A stretch of 9,056 bases of DNA from an uncultured Micrococcales bacterium (GCA_903929105.1 CAIYTL010000127.1:1-9056), one strand, 5' to 3'; positions 1-7,316 are shown, counted from the stretch's first letter. Notes: generated by a model not told the origin, from the sequence alone. Program-made: numbers and translations.

Positions 1-1775
1 ACAGTGTTTCGCTTGATCTTCATCGAAGGCGTGACGTGGCCCGAAAGCTCGGTTAGTTCTATTGGCAGAATCTCAAACTTGCGAATCGATTCGGCTTGCG
101 AAACGTGGCGGTTGACGCGCTCGATAGCGTGTTGAATCTCGTTGCGAACTAGCGGCGACTCAGCGGCCTCTTGCAGGGTCATCTTTTTGTCGCCACCGTT
201 GTTGGTCAGCCACATTGGCAACATTTCAGGGTCGAGGCTAATCATTGCAGCCACAAAAGGTTTGCGGTCGCCAATAACCACCGCTTGAGAAATCAACGGA
301 TGCGCGCGCAGCGGGTCTTCAAGCACGGCTGGGGCAACGTTTTTGCCACCTGCTGTGACGATTAGTTCTTTCTTGCGCCCAACAATCGAAAGATACCCCT
401 CGTCATCGATTTTGCCTAGGTCGCCGGTGCGAAACCATCCGTCAACAAATGCTTCTTTGTTAGCGGTTTCGTTGTGCCAGTAACCCCTGAACAGGTTGAT
501 GCCCCGCAGCAGAATTTCGCCGTCGTCAGCAATCTTGCCTTCGGTGCCCGGTAGTGAACTGCCCACTTTGCCAATTTTGATGGTGGTTGGGCGCGTAATC
601 ATGGCTGGGCCGGTGGTTTCGGTGAGGCCATAACCTTCGAGCACGATCACGCCGATGGCGCGATAGAAGTGACCTAAACGTTCACCGAGCGGCCCGCCAC
701 CAGAAACCGCATAGCCCAAATTGCCACCCATGGCAGCGCGAATCTTGCCGAAAACCAGTTGGTTATAAAGGGCGAACTGCAGGCGACGCTTGATGGTCGG
801 GCCTTTGCCGCCCTCGAAAGCTTGCTCTTGAAGAGCTTTGGAGTATTCAATCGCCACGTGGGCAGCGCGCCTAAAAATAACGCCTTTGCCGGCAGCCTCA
901 GCTTTTTGTTCGGCACTGTTATAAACCTTTTCGAGCACGCGAGGCACAGCCAGCAAAAAGTCTGGTTTGAACGATTGCATCGATTCAGAAATCTTTTTGA
1001 TGTTGTCTTGGTGGGCAACTGTAATGCCTGCCGCAATGCAAACCACCGAAATAAATCGTGCATAAACGTGAGCCAAAGGCAAGAACAACAGGGTGCGGTG
1101 ACAGTCGCGCAACACTTCGGGCAGAGCGTTGATGGCGTTGTAGCTAAGGTCAACGAAGTTAGCGTGCGTCAGTTCACAGCCTTTTGGCATGCCAGTGGTT
1201 CCAGAGGTATAAATCAGGGTTGCTAGGTCTTGCTTTTTGGCTGAGTGTGAACGTTCGCTGAGGGTTTCATCGCTAACTTCAGCGCCTCGCTGCGCTAGGT
1301 CACTCAAGCAGTTTTGGTCTAAACGCCAAACGTGTTTAACGCTCGGCAAGCTGCCCACAACTTCGGCAAAGCGTTGATACATGTTCTCGTTCTCAAGAAA
1401 AACTGCAACCGATTCGCTGTTCGAAAGAATCCACTCGAGCTGTGACGGGGCAGAGCTCTCATAAATTGGAACAACAACACCGCCAGCAAACCAAATCGCA
1501 AAGTCAAGCACGACCCACTCATAGCGAGTGTGGCTCATAATGCCAATAGCCTGCCCGGGTTTGATTCCGGCATCAATCAGGCCCTTAGCTGTTGACGTTA
1601 CGTCGGCTAAGAAAGTTTCGGCGTCAATGCCCGCCCAGGTGCCATCGCCGTTGTCTTTTTCAAATAGAGGGCATTTAGGAGTCTCAGCGACTCGTTTGAG
1701 AAGCATGTCAACAAGATTGAAGTCGTCAGCCACCAACGCAAGTGGTGGTTCGATGCGCTTCTTTGTCGCAGCCAT
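1..1775 (-). CDS. fadD15: Long-chain fatty-acid-CoA ligase (FadD15-like), 3' end cut by window
   Basis: This enzyme activates long-chain fatty acids with ATP to acyl-AMP and then to acyl-CoA, feeding lipid synthesis or degradation. The frame is open for 591 codons and runs off the window start. It has every hallmark of the AMP-forming (ANL) superfamily: the P-loop YTSGTTGMPKG at residues 189-199, the adenine motif YGLTE at 382-386, the ribose-binding motif WFRTGDLG at 447-454, the hinge region GRKKELIVTAGGKN at 466-479, and the C-terminal TPSMKIKR with the expected catalytic lysine at K586. Family members of this type are about 600 residues, so only some ten residues should be missing. The ATG at 1773-1775 is the first start after an in-frame stop at 1818-1820; a purine-rich AAAGAAAG lies upstream. 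It is divergent from the glucokinase gene. The family is certain; substrate chain length cannot be read from the sequence, and the FadD15 name rests on homology and gene order. Confidence 0.93.
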   Translation of the reverse strand, partial: MAATKKRIEPPLALVADDFNLVDMLLKRVAETPKCPLFEKDNGDGTWAGIDAETFLADVTSTAKGLIDAGIKPGQAIGIMSHTRYEWVVLDFAIWFAGGVVVPIYESSAPSQLEWILSNSESVAVFLENENMYQRFAEVVGSLPSVKHVWRLDQNCLSDLAQRGAEVSDETLSERSHSAKKQDLATLIYTSGTTGMPKGCELTHANFVDLSYNAINALPEVLRDCHRTLLFLPLAHVYARFISVVCIAAGITVAHQDNIKKISESMQSFKPDFLLAVPRVLEKVYNSAEQKAEAAGKGVIFRRAAHVAIEYSKALQEQAFEGGKGPTIKRRLQFALYNQLVFGKIRAAMGGNLGYAVSGGGPLGERLGHFYRAIGVIVLEGYGLTETTGPAMITRPTTIKIGKVGSSLPGTEGKIADDGEILLRGINLFRGYWHNETANKEAFVDGWFRTGDLGKIDDEGYLSIVGRKKELIVTAGGKNVAPAVLEDPLRAHPLISQAVVIGDRKPFVAAMISLDPEMLPMWLTNNGGDKKMTLQEAAESPLVRNEIQHAIERVNRHVSQAESIRKFEILPIELTELSGHVTPSMKIKRNT

Positions 1776-1816
1776 TGAGTTTTGTCGCTTTCTTTGCCGG
1801 TGCGTTTGTCGCCAGC

Positions 1817-1846
1817 ATTATGAATAACCTTATTGCCTTGTGCCCC
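1817..1846 (-). promoter_or_regulatory. Possible promoter of the acyl-CoA ligase gene
   Basis: Read on the minus strand, CATAAT (1817-1822) matches five of six bases of the TATAAT -10 consensus. A weak -35 candidate GGGGCA (1841-1846) lies 18 bases upstream. Transcription would start near 1810 and give a leader of about 35 bases. The -35 match is poor, so this rests mainly on the -10 box and its position. Confidence 0.3.
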
Positions 1847-1865
1847 TTTCGGCGGTTGCTAGGGC

Positions 1866-1878
1866 TATCAGGTTGATA
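1866..1878. repeat. Short inverted repeat, possible operator
   Basis: TATCA and TGATA form perfect 5-base arms around a 3-base centre (GGT) in the region between the divergent acyl-CoA ligase and glucokinase genes. The size and place could suit a dimeric regulator, but arms this short occur often by chance and no regulator family can be named. Confidence 0.2.
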
Positions 1879-1894
1879 ACAAGTTTTAGCGCTG

Positions 1895-1918
1895 AACCGT
1901 GCTGTCAACCGTCGCTGT
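1895..1918. repeat. Imperfect tandem direct repeat upstream of glucokinase
   Basis: AACCGTGCTGT (1895-1905) is followed after one base by AACCGTCGCTGT (1907-1918). The two copies differ by one inserted base. They lie 76-99 bases upstream of the glucokinase start and just before its candidate promoter, where an activator or repressor could bind. The function is unknown. Confidence 0.35.
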
Positions 1919-1923
1919 TGCGG

Positions 1924-1950
1924 GTGACAAATGCACTCAACCGATAAACT
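1924..1950 (+). promoter_or_regulatory. Possible glucokinase promoter
   Basis: GTGACA (1924-1929) resembles the -35 consensus TTGACA, and TAAACT (1945-1950) resembles a -10 box. The 15-base spacer is shorter than the usual 16-18, which lowers confidence. The leader would be about 37 bases, ending in the ribosome binding site AAGGA at 1982-1986. Confidence 0.25.
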
Positions 1951-1993
1951 TTTCAGAACGCTTGATTTCACCTCACAAAACAAGGACTCAACT

Positions 1994-2938
1994 ATGCATG
2001 CCGTTGGTATCGACATTGGAGGCACCAAAATCGCTGGTGCTTTGGTCAACCGTGAGGGCAAGTTGCTTAAAGAGCTTCGAGTGCCAACACCGGCCACCGA
2101 CCCTGAAGCCATTGTTGACGCTGTGGTTGGTTTGATCAAAACTCTTTCAGAGGGTGAAAACGTTACGGCTGCCGGTGTCGCTGCCGCTGGTTTTATTGAT
2201 GCTGACCAAGCAAACATTGTTTATGCACCGAACATCGGGTGGCGCAATGAGCCTTTCAAAGCCAAGCTCGAGGCAAAGCTCGACATTCCAGTTTTCATCG
2301 AGAACGACGCAAACGCCGCCGGTTGGGCTGAGTTTCGCCACGGCGCAGGTCGCGGCTATAAGCACATGGTCATGTTGACTATTGGCACCGGCGTTGGCGG
2401 GGCAGTAGTGGTTGACTCGCGCCTGTTGCGCGGTGGTTTTGGCATTGCTGGCGAACTAGGCCACATGCGGTTGATCGAAGACGGCCTGCCTTGCGGTTGC
2501 GGCAACAAAGGTTGCCTAGAAAGCTACGGATCAGGCACAGCACTGCTCAAGTCGGCTAAAGCGCTCGCCGCTTCGGGCGATGCCACAGGCGCCAGGCTCC
2601 GTGAACTTGAAGCCGAGGTTGGTGAACTAACCGGCGCTCAGGTTTATCAGGCGATTCAAGAGGGTGACGAAGGCGCTTTGACTTTGCTGCGCAAACTTGG
2701 AACCTACATTGGCACAGCGATTGGCTCGCTGGTTGCAGTGCTAGACCCAGAGGTTGTTGTGATTGGCGGTGGCGTTAGCGCAGCCGGCGACCTTTTGCTC
2801 GACCCGATTCGCGAGGCCTACCTCGCTCATCTGCCAGCCCGAGGTTTTAGACCAGAACTCAAGATTGTCGCCGCTGAGTTTTTGAATGACGCCGGCTTGG
2901 TTGGCGCCGCCGACCTTGTGCTTTCGCGACTGTCTTAG
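1994..2938 (+). CDS. glk: ROK-family glucokinase
   Basis: A cytoplasmic sugar kinase that phosphorylates glucose to glucose 6-phosphate, most likely with ATP. The 314-residue product is close to the length of actinobacterial GlkA enzymes (about 315). Visible motifs are the N-terminal phosphate loop DIGGTK at residues 7-12, the catalytic aspartate in END at D105, the glycine-rich IGTGVGG at 130-136, the ROK zinc site made by H157 with C167, C169 and C174 (CGCGNKGC), and a second glycine motif VIGGGVS near the C-terminus. The ATG at 1994 is chosen because AAGGA lies seven bases upstream and the protein then begins right at the conserved first strand. An in-frame ATG at 1931 has no good binding site. 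The N-terminus carries no helix-turn-helix, so it is a kinase and not a ROK repressor. Glucose as substrate is inferred from family resemblance; another hexose is possible. Confidence 0.92.
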   Translation: MHAVGIDIGGTKIAGALVNREGKLLKELRVPTPATDPEAIVDAVVGLIKTLSEGENVTAAGVAAAGFIDADQANIVYAPNIGWRNEPFKAKLEAKLDIPVFIENDANAAGWAEFRHGAGRGYKHMVMLTIGTGVGGAVVVDSRLLRGGFGIAGELGHMRLIEDGLPCGCGNKGCLESYGSGTALLKSAKALAASGDATGARLRELEAEVGELTGAQVYQAIQEGDEGALTLLRKLGTYIGTAIGSLVAVLDPEVVVIGGGVSAAGDLLLDPIREAYLAHLPARGFRPELKIVAAEFLNDAGLVGAADLVLSRLS

Positions 2939-2954
2939 CTCTTAAAGCTGGCAA

Positions 2955-2974
2955 CCGCTAAACTTGGTTAGCGG
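2955..2974 (+). terminator. Hairpin after glucokinase, possible terminator
   Basis: CCGCTAA (2955-2961) and TTAGCGG (2968-2974) form a perfect 7-base stem with a 6-base loop, 16 bases after the glucokinase stop. It is followed by CTTAATTT, which is only partly T-rich. It may be a weak terminator or an mRNA-stabilising hairpin before the acyltransferase gene, so read-through is plausible. Confidence 0.45.
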
Positions 2975-3012
2975 CTTAATTTGGCCGAACCATGTTTAGA
3001 AAGTTTTGAGAG

Positions 3013-3016
3013 AGGA
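3013..3016 (+). promoter_or_regulatory. Ribosome binding site that sets the acyltransferase start
   Basis: AGGA, within GAGAGGAA, ends seven bases before the GTG at 3024. It lies downstream of the alternative TTG at 3006, so it favours the GTG as the real start. Confidence 0.65.
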
Positions 3017-3023
3017 ACCTGAA

Positions 3024-3713
3024 GTGACCTACTTTTTTCTCAAAACTTTCATTCTTGGCCCGCTGCTTCGCGTGTTGTTTAGACCTTGGGTTCGCGGTGC
3101 CGAAAACATTCCGGTTTCGGGTGCGGCCATTTTGGCCAGCAACCACCTGTCTTTTTCTGACTCAATCTTTTTGCCTCTGATGGTGCGCCGCCCTGTGGTG
3201 TTTTTGGCTAAGAGTGAGTACTTCACCGGCAAAGGTCTCAAAGGCGCTTTGAGCCGTTGGTTTTTCACTAGCACTGGGCAGATTCCGATTGACCGCTCGG
3301 GCGGCAAGGCAAGTGAGGCTTCGCTTAACACGGGTTTGCGAGTTTTGGCTGAACAGTCACTTTTGGGCATTTACCCTGAGGGCACGCGCAGCCCTGATGG
3401 TCGACTTTATCGCGGCCGCACCGGCATTGCGCGCATGGTGCTTGAGGCTAAAGTTCCGGTGATTCCGGTGGCCATGATTGACACCGAAAAAGTTCAGGCG
3501 ATTGGTCAAAAGTTGCCCCGCATTCTTCGCGTCGGAATCGTCATTGGCAAGCCTCTGGACTTTTCTCGTTTCGATGGCATGGAGGGTGACCGAATCGTGT
3601 TGCGCGCCGTTACTGACGAGATCGTTTATGAGCTTGCAAAGCTGAGCGGTCAAGAATACGTTGATGCTTATGCTTCGTCGGTCAAAGAGAAAGCTGCCCG
3701 AGCCGCAAGATAG
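3024..3713 (+). CDS. plsC: 1-acyl-sn-glycerol-3-phosphate acyltransferase family protein (PlsC-like)
   Basis: A membrane-associated acyltransferase expected to place an acyl chain on lysophosphatidic acid to make phosphatidic acid, or to act on a related lysolipid. The 229-residue product shows the four PlsC blocks in order: the catalytic H-x4-D motif in NHLSFSD (H41, D46), the substrate block around GQIPIDR (85-91), the PEGTRS motif (118-123) that binds the phosphate, and VPVIPV (144-149). The N-terminal residues 3-19 are hydrophobic and could anchor the protein to the membrane. The GTG start has a well-spaced AGGA upstream. The gene follows glucokinase in the same direction, 85 bases apart. 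Its place matches the Rv2182c acyltransferase of mycobacteria. The acyltransferase fold is sure; the exact acceptor is not, as actinobacteria carry several paralogues. Confidence 0.87.
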   Translation: MTYFFLKTFILGPLLRVLFRPWVRGAENIPVSGAAILASNHLSFSDSIFLPLMVRRPVVFLAKSEYFTGKGLKGALSRWFFTSTGQIPIDRSGGKASEASLNTGLRVLAEQSLLGIYPEGTRSPDGRLYRGRTGIARMVLEAKVPVIPVAMIDTEKVQAIGQKLPRILRVGIVIGKPLDFSRFDGMEGDRIVLRAVTDEIVYELAKLSGQEYVDAYASSVKEKAARAAR

Positions 3714-3743
3714 AAGTGCTGCAAGCTAAAGTGCTTCGAGACT

Positions 3744-3788
3744 GAAGTGCCGACACCAAAAACTCGGCAAGCACAACTTCTTATTTTC
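3744..3788 (+). terminator. Probable terminator after acyltransferase gene
   Basis: TGCCGA (3748-3753) pairs with TCGGCA (3764-3769). In an alternative fold GAAGTGC (3744-3750) pairs with GCAC and CTTC (3771-3780) across a 2-base bulge. TTATTTT follows directly at 3781-3787, as in an intrinsic terminator. It lies about 30 bases after the acyltransferase stop and before the DAHP synthase promoter candidate, so the two genes are probably separate transcripts. Confidence 0.5.
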
Positions 3789-3822
3789 AAGCAAAGTGAA
3801 TCTGCAAGCCCCGTTCAAGTTT

Positions 3823-3828
3823 TAAAAT
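3823..3828 (+). promoter_or_regulatory. Possible -10 box for DAHP synthase gene
   Basis: TAAAAT matches five of six bases of the -10 consensus and sits 31 bases before the ATG. No convincing -35 is seen 16-18 bases upstream (ATCTGC or TCTGCA). The leader would be about 25 bases and holds the ribosome binding site AAGGAA at 3848-3853. Confidence 0.4.
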
Positions 3829-3859
3829 AGAAACCAAACCAACCACCAAGGAACCCTAA

Positions 3860-5227
3860 ATGCCAGAAAAATATGTTGCCACAGACCCTGCTGTTCTTGC
3901 GGGTCTAGACAACTATAAAAACCTGCCTGCGGTTCAACAGCCGACCTGGCTTGACCAGGCTGAGCTTGAGCGTGTGAAGGCTGAGCTGAGCATTTTGCCT
4001 CCGCTAGTTTTTGCCGGTGAGGTCGACACTTTGCGCAGCCGTTTGGCAGATGCCGCCGCTGGCAAAGCCTTTTTGATGCAGGGTGGTGACTGCGCCGAGA
4101 CTTTTGTTGACGCAACCGCTGACCGCATTCGCAACCGTGTGAAGACCTTGCTTCAGATGGCTCTGGTTTTGACTTATGGTTCTTCGATGCCGGTCATCAA
4201 AATGGGTCGCATGGCAGGTCAAATGGCTAAGCCGCGCAGCTCGAACGATGAAACTCGCGATGGTGTGACTTTGCCTGCCTACCGCGGCGATGCTGTGAAC
4301 GGCTATGACTTCACCGCTGAGTCACGTGCCCACGACCCGCAGCGCCTGCTCAAGGCCTATCACACCTCAGCTTCGACGCTGAATCTAGTTCGTGCTTTCA
4401 CAACCGGTGGTTTTGCCGACCTACGCTCGGTTCACGAGTGGAACAAAGGCTTTGCCGACAACCCTGCAAACGCTCGTTACGAGTCGTTGGCTGGCGAAAT
4501 TGACCGCGCCATCAAGTTCATGGCCGCGTGCGGTGCTGACTTCAACGAACTTCGCACCACCGAGTTTTATGTGAGCCACGAAGGTCTTTTGTTTGACTAC
4601 GAGCGCCCGCTAACTCGCATTGATTCGCGCACCGGCCTGCCTTATGACACTTCGGGTCACTTCATTTGGATCGGGGAGCGCACCCGTCAGCTCGACCACG
4701 CTCACATTGACTTCATGTCTAAGATTCGCAACCCAATCGGTGTCAAACTGGGCCCTAACACCCAACCTGACGACGTTCGCGAGCTTATCGAACGCCTTGA
4801 CCCGAACCGCGAGCCTGGCCGCCTAACCTTTATCACTCGCATGGGCGCCACCAAGATTCGCGAAGCAATGCCAAAGCTTGTTGAGGCTGTCAAGGGCACC
4901 GAGTCGAACCCGTTGTGGATCACCGACCCGATGCACGGTAACGGCATCACCACTTCAAACGGATACAAGTCGCGCCGCTTCGACGACGTGATGGATGAAG
5001 TTCGTGGCTTCTTTGAAGTTCACCGCGCTGCCGGCACTGTGCCTGGCGGAATTCACATTGAGCTAACCGGTGACGATGTCGCAGAGTGCTTGGGTGGCTC
5101 AGAAGACATCAATGAGGCCGAGCTAGAGAGCCGCTATGAGTCGCTGTGCGACCCTCGCTTGAACCACATGCAGTCGCTAGAGCTTGCATTCTTAGTTGCC
5201 GAAGAACTGGGCAAAGCCAAAAAATAA
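3860..5227 (+). CDS. aroG: Class II 3-deoxy-D-arabino-heptulosonate 7-phosphate synthase
   Basis: This cytoplasmic metalloenzyme joins phosphoenolpyruvate and erythrose 4-phosphate to form DAHP, the first step of the shikimate pathway. The 455-residue length is close to the 462 residues of M. tuberculosis AroG. Class II signatures are clear: MQGGDCAETF with metal ligand C78, the KMGRMAGQ active-site segment (114-121), the KPRSS loop (124-128), the DPMHGN motif with H359, HIELTG with E401, and CDPRLN with D431. The four metal ligands correspond to C87, H369, E411 and D441 of the M. tuberculosis enzyme with near-constant offset. The start has AAGGAA six bases upstream. No chorismate mutase domain is fused; in mycobacteria a separate mutase binds this enzyme and aromatic amino acids inhibit the complex, which may or may not hold here. 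The gene converges on the kinase gene with 19 bases between stops. Confidence 0.97.
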   Translation: MPEKYVATDPAVLAGLDNYKNLPAVQQPTWLDQAELERVKAELSILPPLVFAGEVDTLRSRLADAAAGKAFLMQGGDCAETFVDATADRIRNRVKTLLQMALVLTYGSSMPVIKMGRMAGQMAKPRSSNDETRDGVTLPAYRGDAVNGYDFTAESRAHDPQRLLKAYHTSASTLNLVRAFTTGGFADLRSVHEWNKGFADNPANARYESLAGEIDRAIKFMAACGADFNELRTTEFYVSHEGLLFDYERPLTRIDSRTGLPYDTSGHFIWIGERTRQLDHAHIDFMSKIRNPIGVKLGPNTQPDDVRELIERLDPNREPGRLTFITRMGATKIREAMPKLVEAVKGTESNPLWITDPMHGNGITTSNGYKSRRFDDVMDEVRGFFEVHRAAGTVPGGIHIELTGDDVAECLGGSEDINEAELESRYESLCDPRLNHMQSLELAFLVAEELGKAKK

Positions 5228-5246
5228 CTAGAGGCTGCTAATAATT

Positions 5247-7274
5247 TCAGTAGCTGCTCAAAATCACGGTGTCGCCGACATGTAGGGTGGCACCTTGATT
5301 TTTTGAGGCTGAAGTCACTTTGGCAATGCCATAGTTCGACTGAAGCTGGTTGGTGCTCACTACGGGCACAAGACCAACATCGGTGAGTAGCTTTTGGGCT
5401 GCCGCAATGGTCTCGCCCACAACGGTTGGCATGATCACGGTTTCTGACCCTTTTGACACCACAAGTTGCACTTTTGAACCGGCTCCCATCAGGCTGCCGC
5501 TTGGCACAAGTGAAATCACGTTGCCTTTGGCAACCGTGTTGCTGTATTCAGTGGTGATGGTGGGCCGGGCTAAGCCGGCCGCGGTTAGCAGGGTGGTGGC
5601 AACGTCTTGTGACAAACCAGCGACCACGGGCAACGGGCCGAGTGAAACTTTGAGACTGATTGCGCTGTGATCGGCTATTTTGCCGGTGGTTTTGCCGACG
5701 CCAACGAAGCCCGTGTAGTCATAAATTTTGGTTGCTTCGCTGTTATTGAACCAGCTGTCGACTTTGCCCAGGGTGAATCCGCTGGTGGCGATTCGCGCAG
5801 TGGCACTAACCAGGTCAAGACCATAAAGGTCGGGTGCGGCAACCATTTTTGGTCCGCTAGACACAAAAATCTTAAAGTGAGTGCCGTGAGTGGCAAGGGT
5901 GCCACCGGCTGGGTCGGTGCGGGTTACTTTGCCTTTGGCAACGTCACTCGAGTTTTCTTGAATCACCGATGGGTTGGAGTCGAAAGCGGCCAGGTTCTGC
6001 TGGGCGTTGCTAAGGCTTTGGCCGGCAAGGGCAGGAACAGTGTTGAGCGCGCCTGGGCCTGCCGAAAAGTACCAGCCGGTTGCCGAACCGGCCACGAGCA
6101 CGGCAGCAGTCAGAGCAACCCAGAACCAGCCGCGGCGTCGTTCGCTGCGACGAAGTTTGGCCCAAAAATCGAGTTCGGCTGCAGGCTCTGGTTCTTGCAA
6201 AGACTCATCAAAGTTAGGCAAAACCTGGGTAGCTGAAAAGCCAGAGGTGCCAAAGTCGTCATCGTTCCAACCGTCGCCAAGCACCTGGGTGCCATCGGTG
6301 TTATTCCAAGGTGTCGCGGCAGCAGGCTCGACGTCATAGTCGCCGTCTTCGACGAAACCCTCTTCACCAAAAAGCAAGGCGTCGTCGGGCAAAACCGAGG
6401 TTGGCGCCAGGTCACGCGCAATTCGAGCGGTTTTAGCTTGTTCGATTCGGCCGATCTCTTTTTGGGCGCGCACAATCACTTTGTGAAGTTCTTCGGCGTT
6501 CTTGGGGCGGTAGTGCGCCTCACGGGTGGTCGCCCAAAGTACGATCTCGTCTAGCAGCGGGCTAATCGTGGCTTTCACAGTTGAAGGCGCCGGCACTCGG
6601 TCGTTGGCGTGCTGATAGGCAACCTGAACCGCTTGCTCACCCTCAAAAGGTTGGCGACCGGTGAGCATCTCAAACATCATGATTCCCACGGCATAAATGT
6701 CGCTGCGGGCGTCAGCTAGACCGCGAGTGACCAACTCGGGCGACAAATAGGCCACGGTGCCAATCAAGTTGCCGGTGGTTGTGTTGTTCTGAATCTCGCG
6801 AGCCAAACCAAAATCGCCAAGTTTGATGCGACCGTCGTCGGCCAAAAATACGTTCTCAGGTTTGATATCGCGGTGCAAAATGCCCGCCTTGTGAGCTGCC
6901 GCTAAGCCCGCTAAAACGCCTTCGATTAGCTCAAGAGTTTGCTCAGAGTCAAAAGCACCAAAGTCATCGAGGGCCTGCCGCAACGTGATGCCCTTGATAT
7001 ATTCCATGGCCAAAAACACGAGCGCACCGTCTTGCCCCTGGTCAAACACGTTGATCAGGTTTGGGTGCGCTAGAGCTGCGGCGATTTTGGCTTCACGCGT
7101 GAACTTCGAAACAAAACTCGCATCATTTGCTAGATGCGGGTGAATGACCTTGAGTGCAACTTTTCGGTCGAGTCGCAAATCGGTTGCCAAAAACACGCTA
7201 GCCATGCCGCCTTGGGCTATCAAAGAATCAACGTGATAGCGACCGCCAACGGTTTGACCGATTATTTGGCTCAT
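5247..7274 (-). CDS. pknL: Transmembrane Ser/Thr protein kinase with four PASTA repeats (PknL/PknB type)
   Basis: A eukaryotic-like kinase with an inside kinase domain and an outside sensor that likely reads peptidoglycan or lipid II. Kinase domain about residues 13-270: glycine loop AQGGMASVF (20-28), ATP lysine K42, helix-C glutamate E61, HRDIKPEN (134-141), DFG (154-156), an activation loop with three threonines (165-167), and the GTVAYLSPE segment (172-180). An acidic linker (about 285-370) leads to a basic patch (375-381) and one membrane helix (382-403). Four PASTA units follow, about 411-475, 477-547, 548-610 and 612-675; the second deviates from the usual pattern. All catalytic residues are present, so it should be active. 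Position and divergent pairing with the Rv2175c-type gene point to PknL. M. tuberculosis PknL lacks PASTA repeats whereas corynebacterial PknL has them (from memory), so PknB-like architecture is not a contradiction. It is the only kinase gene in this window. Confidence 0.93.
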   Translation of the reverse strand: MSQIIGQTVGGRYHVDSLIAQGGMASVFLATDLRLDRKVALKVIHPHLANDASFVSKFTREAKIAAALAHPNLINVFDQGQDGALVFLAMEYIKGITLRQALDDFGAFDSEQTLELIEGVLAGLAAAHKAGILHRDIKPENVFLADDGRIKLGDFGLAREIQNNTTTGNLIGTVAYLSPELVTRGLADARSDIYAVGIMMFEMLTGRQPFEGEQAVQVAYQHANDRVPAPSTVKATISPLLDEIVLWATTREAHYRPKNAEELHKVIVRAQKEIGRIEQAKTARIARDLAPTSVLPDDALLFGEEGFVEDGDYDVEPAAATPWNNTDGTQVLGDGWNDDDFGTSGFSATQVLPNFDESLQEPEPAAELDFWAKLRRSERRRGWFWVALTAAVLVAGSATGWYFSAGPGALNTVPALAGQSLSNAQQNLAAFDSNPSVIQENSSDVAKGKVTRTDPAGGTLATHGTHFKIFVSSGPKMVAAPDLYGLDLVSATARIATSGFTLGKVDSWFNNSEATKIYDYTGFVGVGKTTGKIADHSAISLKVSLGPLPVVAGLSQDVATTLLTAAGLARPTITTEYSNTVAKGNVISLVPSGSLMGAGSKVQLVVSKGSETVIMPTVVGETIAAAQKLLTDVGLVPVVSTNQLQSNYGIAKVTSASKNQGATLHVGDTVILSSY

Positions 7275-7302
7275 GTCGTCTCAACTCTTTGGTTTCTGGC
7301 GA

Positions 7303-7316
7303 GCAGCGTTTGCTGC
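7303..7316. repeat. Short hairpin in the leader of the kinase gene
   Basis: GCAGC (7303-7307) and GCTGC (7312-7316) form a 5-base stem with a GTTT loop, about 30 bases upstream of the kinase start codon. It would lie in the 5' leader of the kinase mRNA or in the divergent promoter region. No clear ribosome binding site or promoter for the kinase gene is visible nearby. The stem is short, so meaning is uncertain. Confidence 0.2.

Noticed and set aside
759..1226. Plus-strand open frame (155 codons) opposite the acyl-CoA ligase
   Set aside because: The minus-strand frame carries the full ANL motif set over this stretch; the antisense frame shows no family features.
1870..1880. Minus-strand TTATCAACC resembling a DnaA box
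   Set aside because: It is a single imperfect match to TTATCCACA with no cluster, AT-rich element or origin-type neighbours.
1931..1993. Upstream in-frame ATG that would add 21 residues to the glucokinase
   Set aside because: No spaced ribosome binding site precedes it, the extra residues fall before the conserved first strand of the ROK fold, and AAGGA is ideally placed for the ATG at 1994.
3006..3023. TTG start adding six residues to the acyltransferase
   Set aside because: The only good ribosome binding site (AGGA at 3013-3016) lies inside this extension and points to GTG 3024.
3716..3745. Nine-codon GTG-initiated mini-ORF upstream of DAHP synthase, considered as an attenuator leader peptide
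   Set aside because: It encodes no aromatic residue, has no convincing ribosome binding site and lies upstream of the likely promoter.
5667..6236. Long plus-strand open frame (189 codons) opposite the kinase gene
   Set aside because: It is fully antisense to the linker, membrane helix and PASTA region, which has strong family evidence; its translation shows no recognisable domain.
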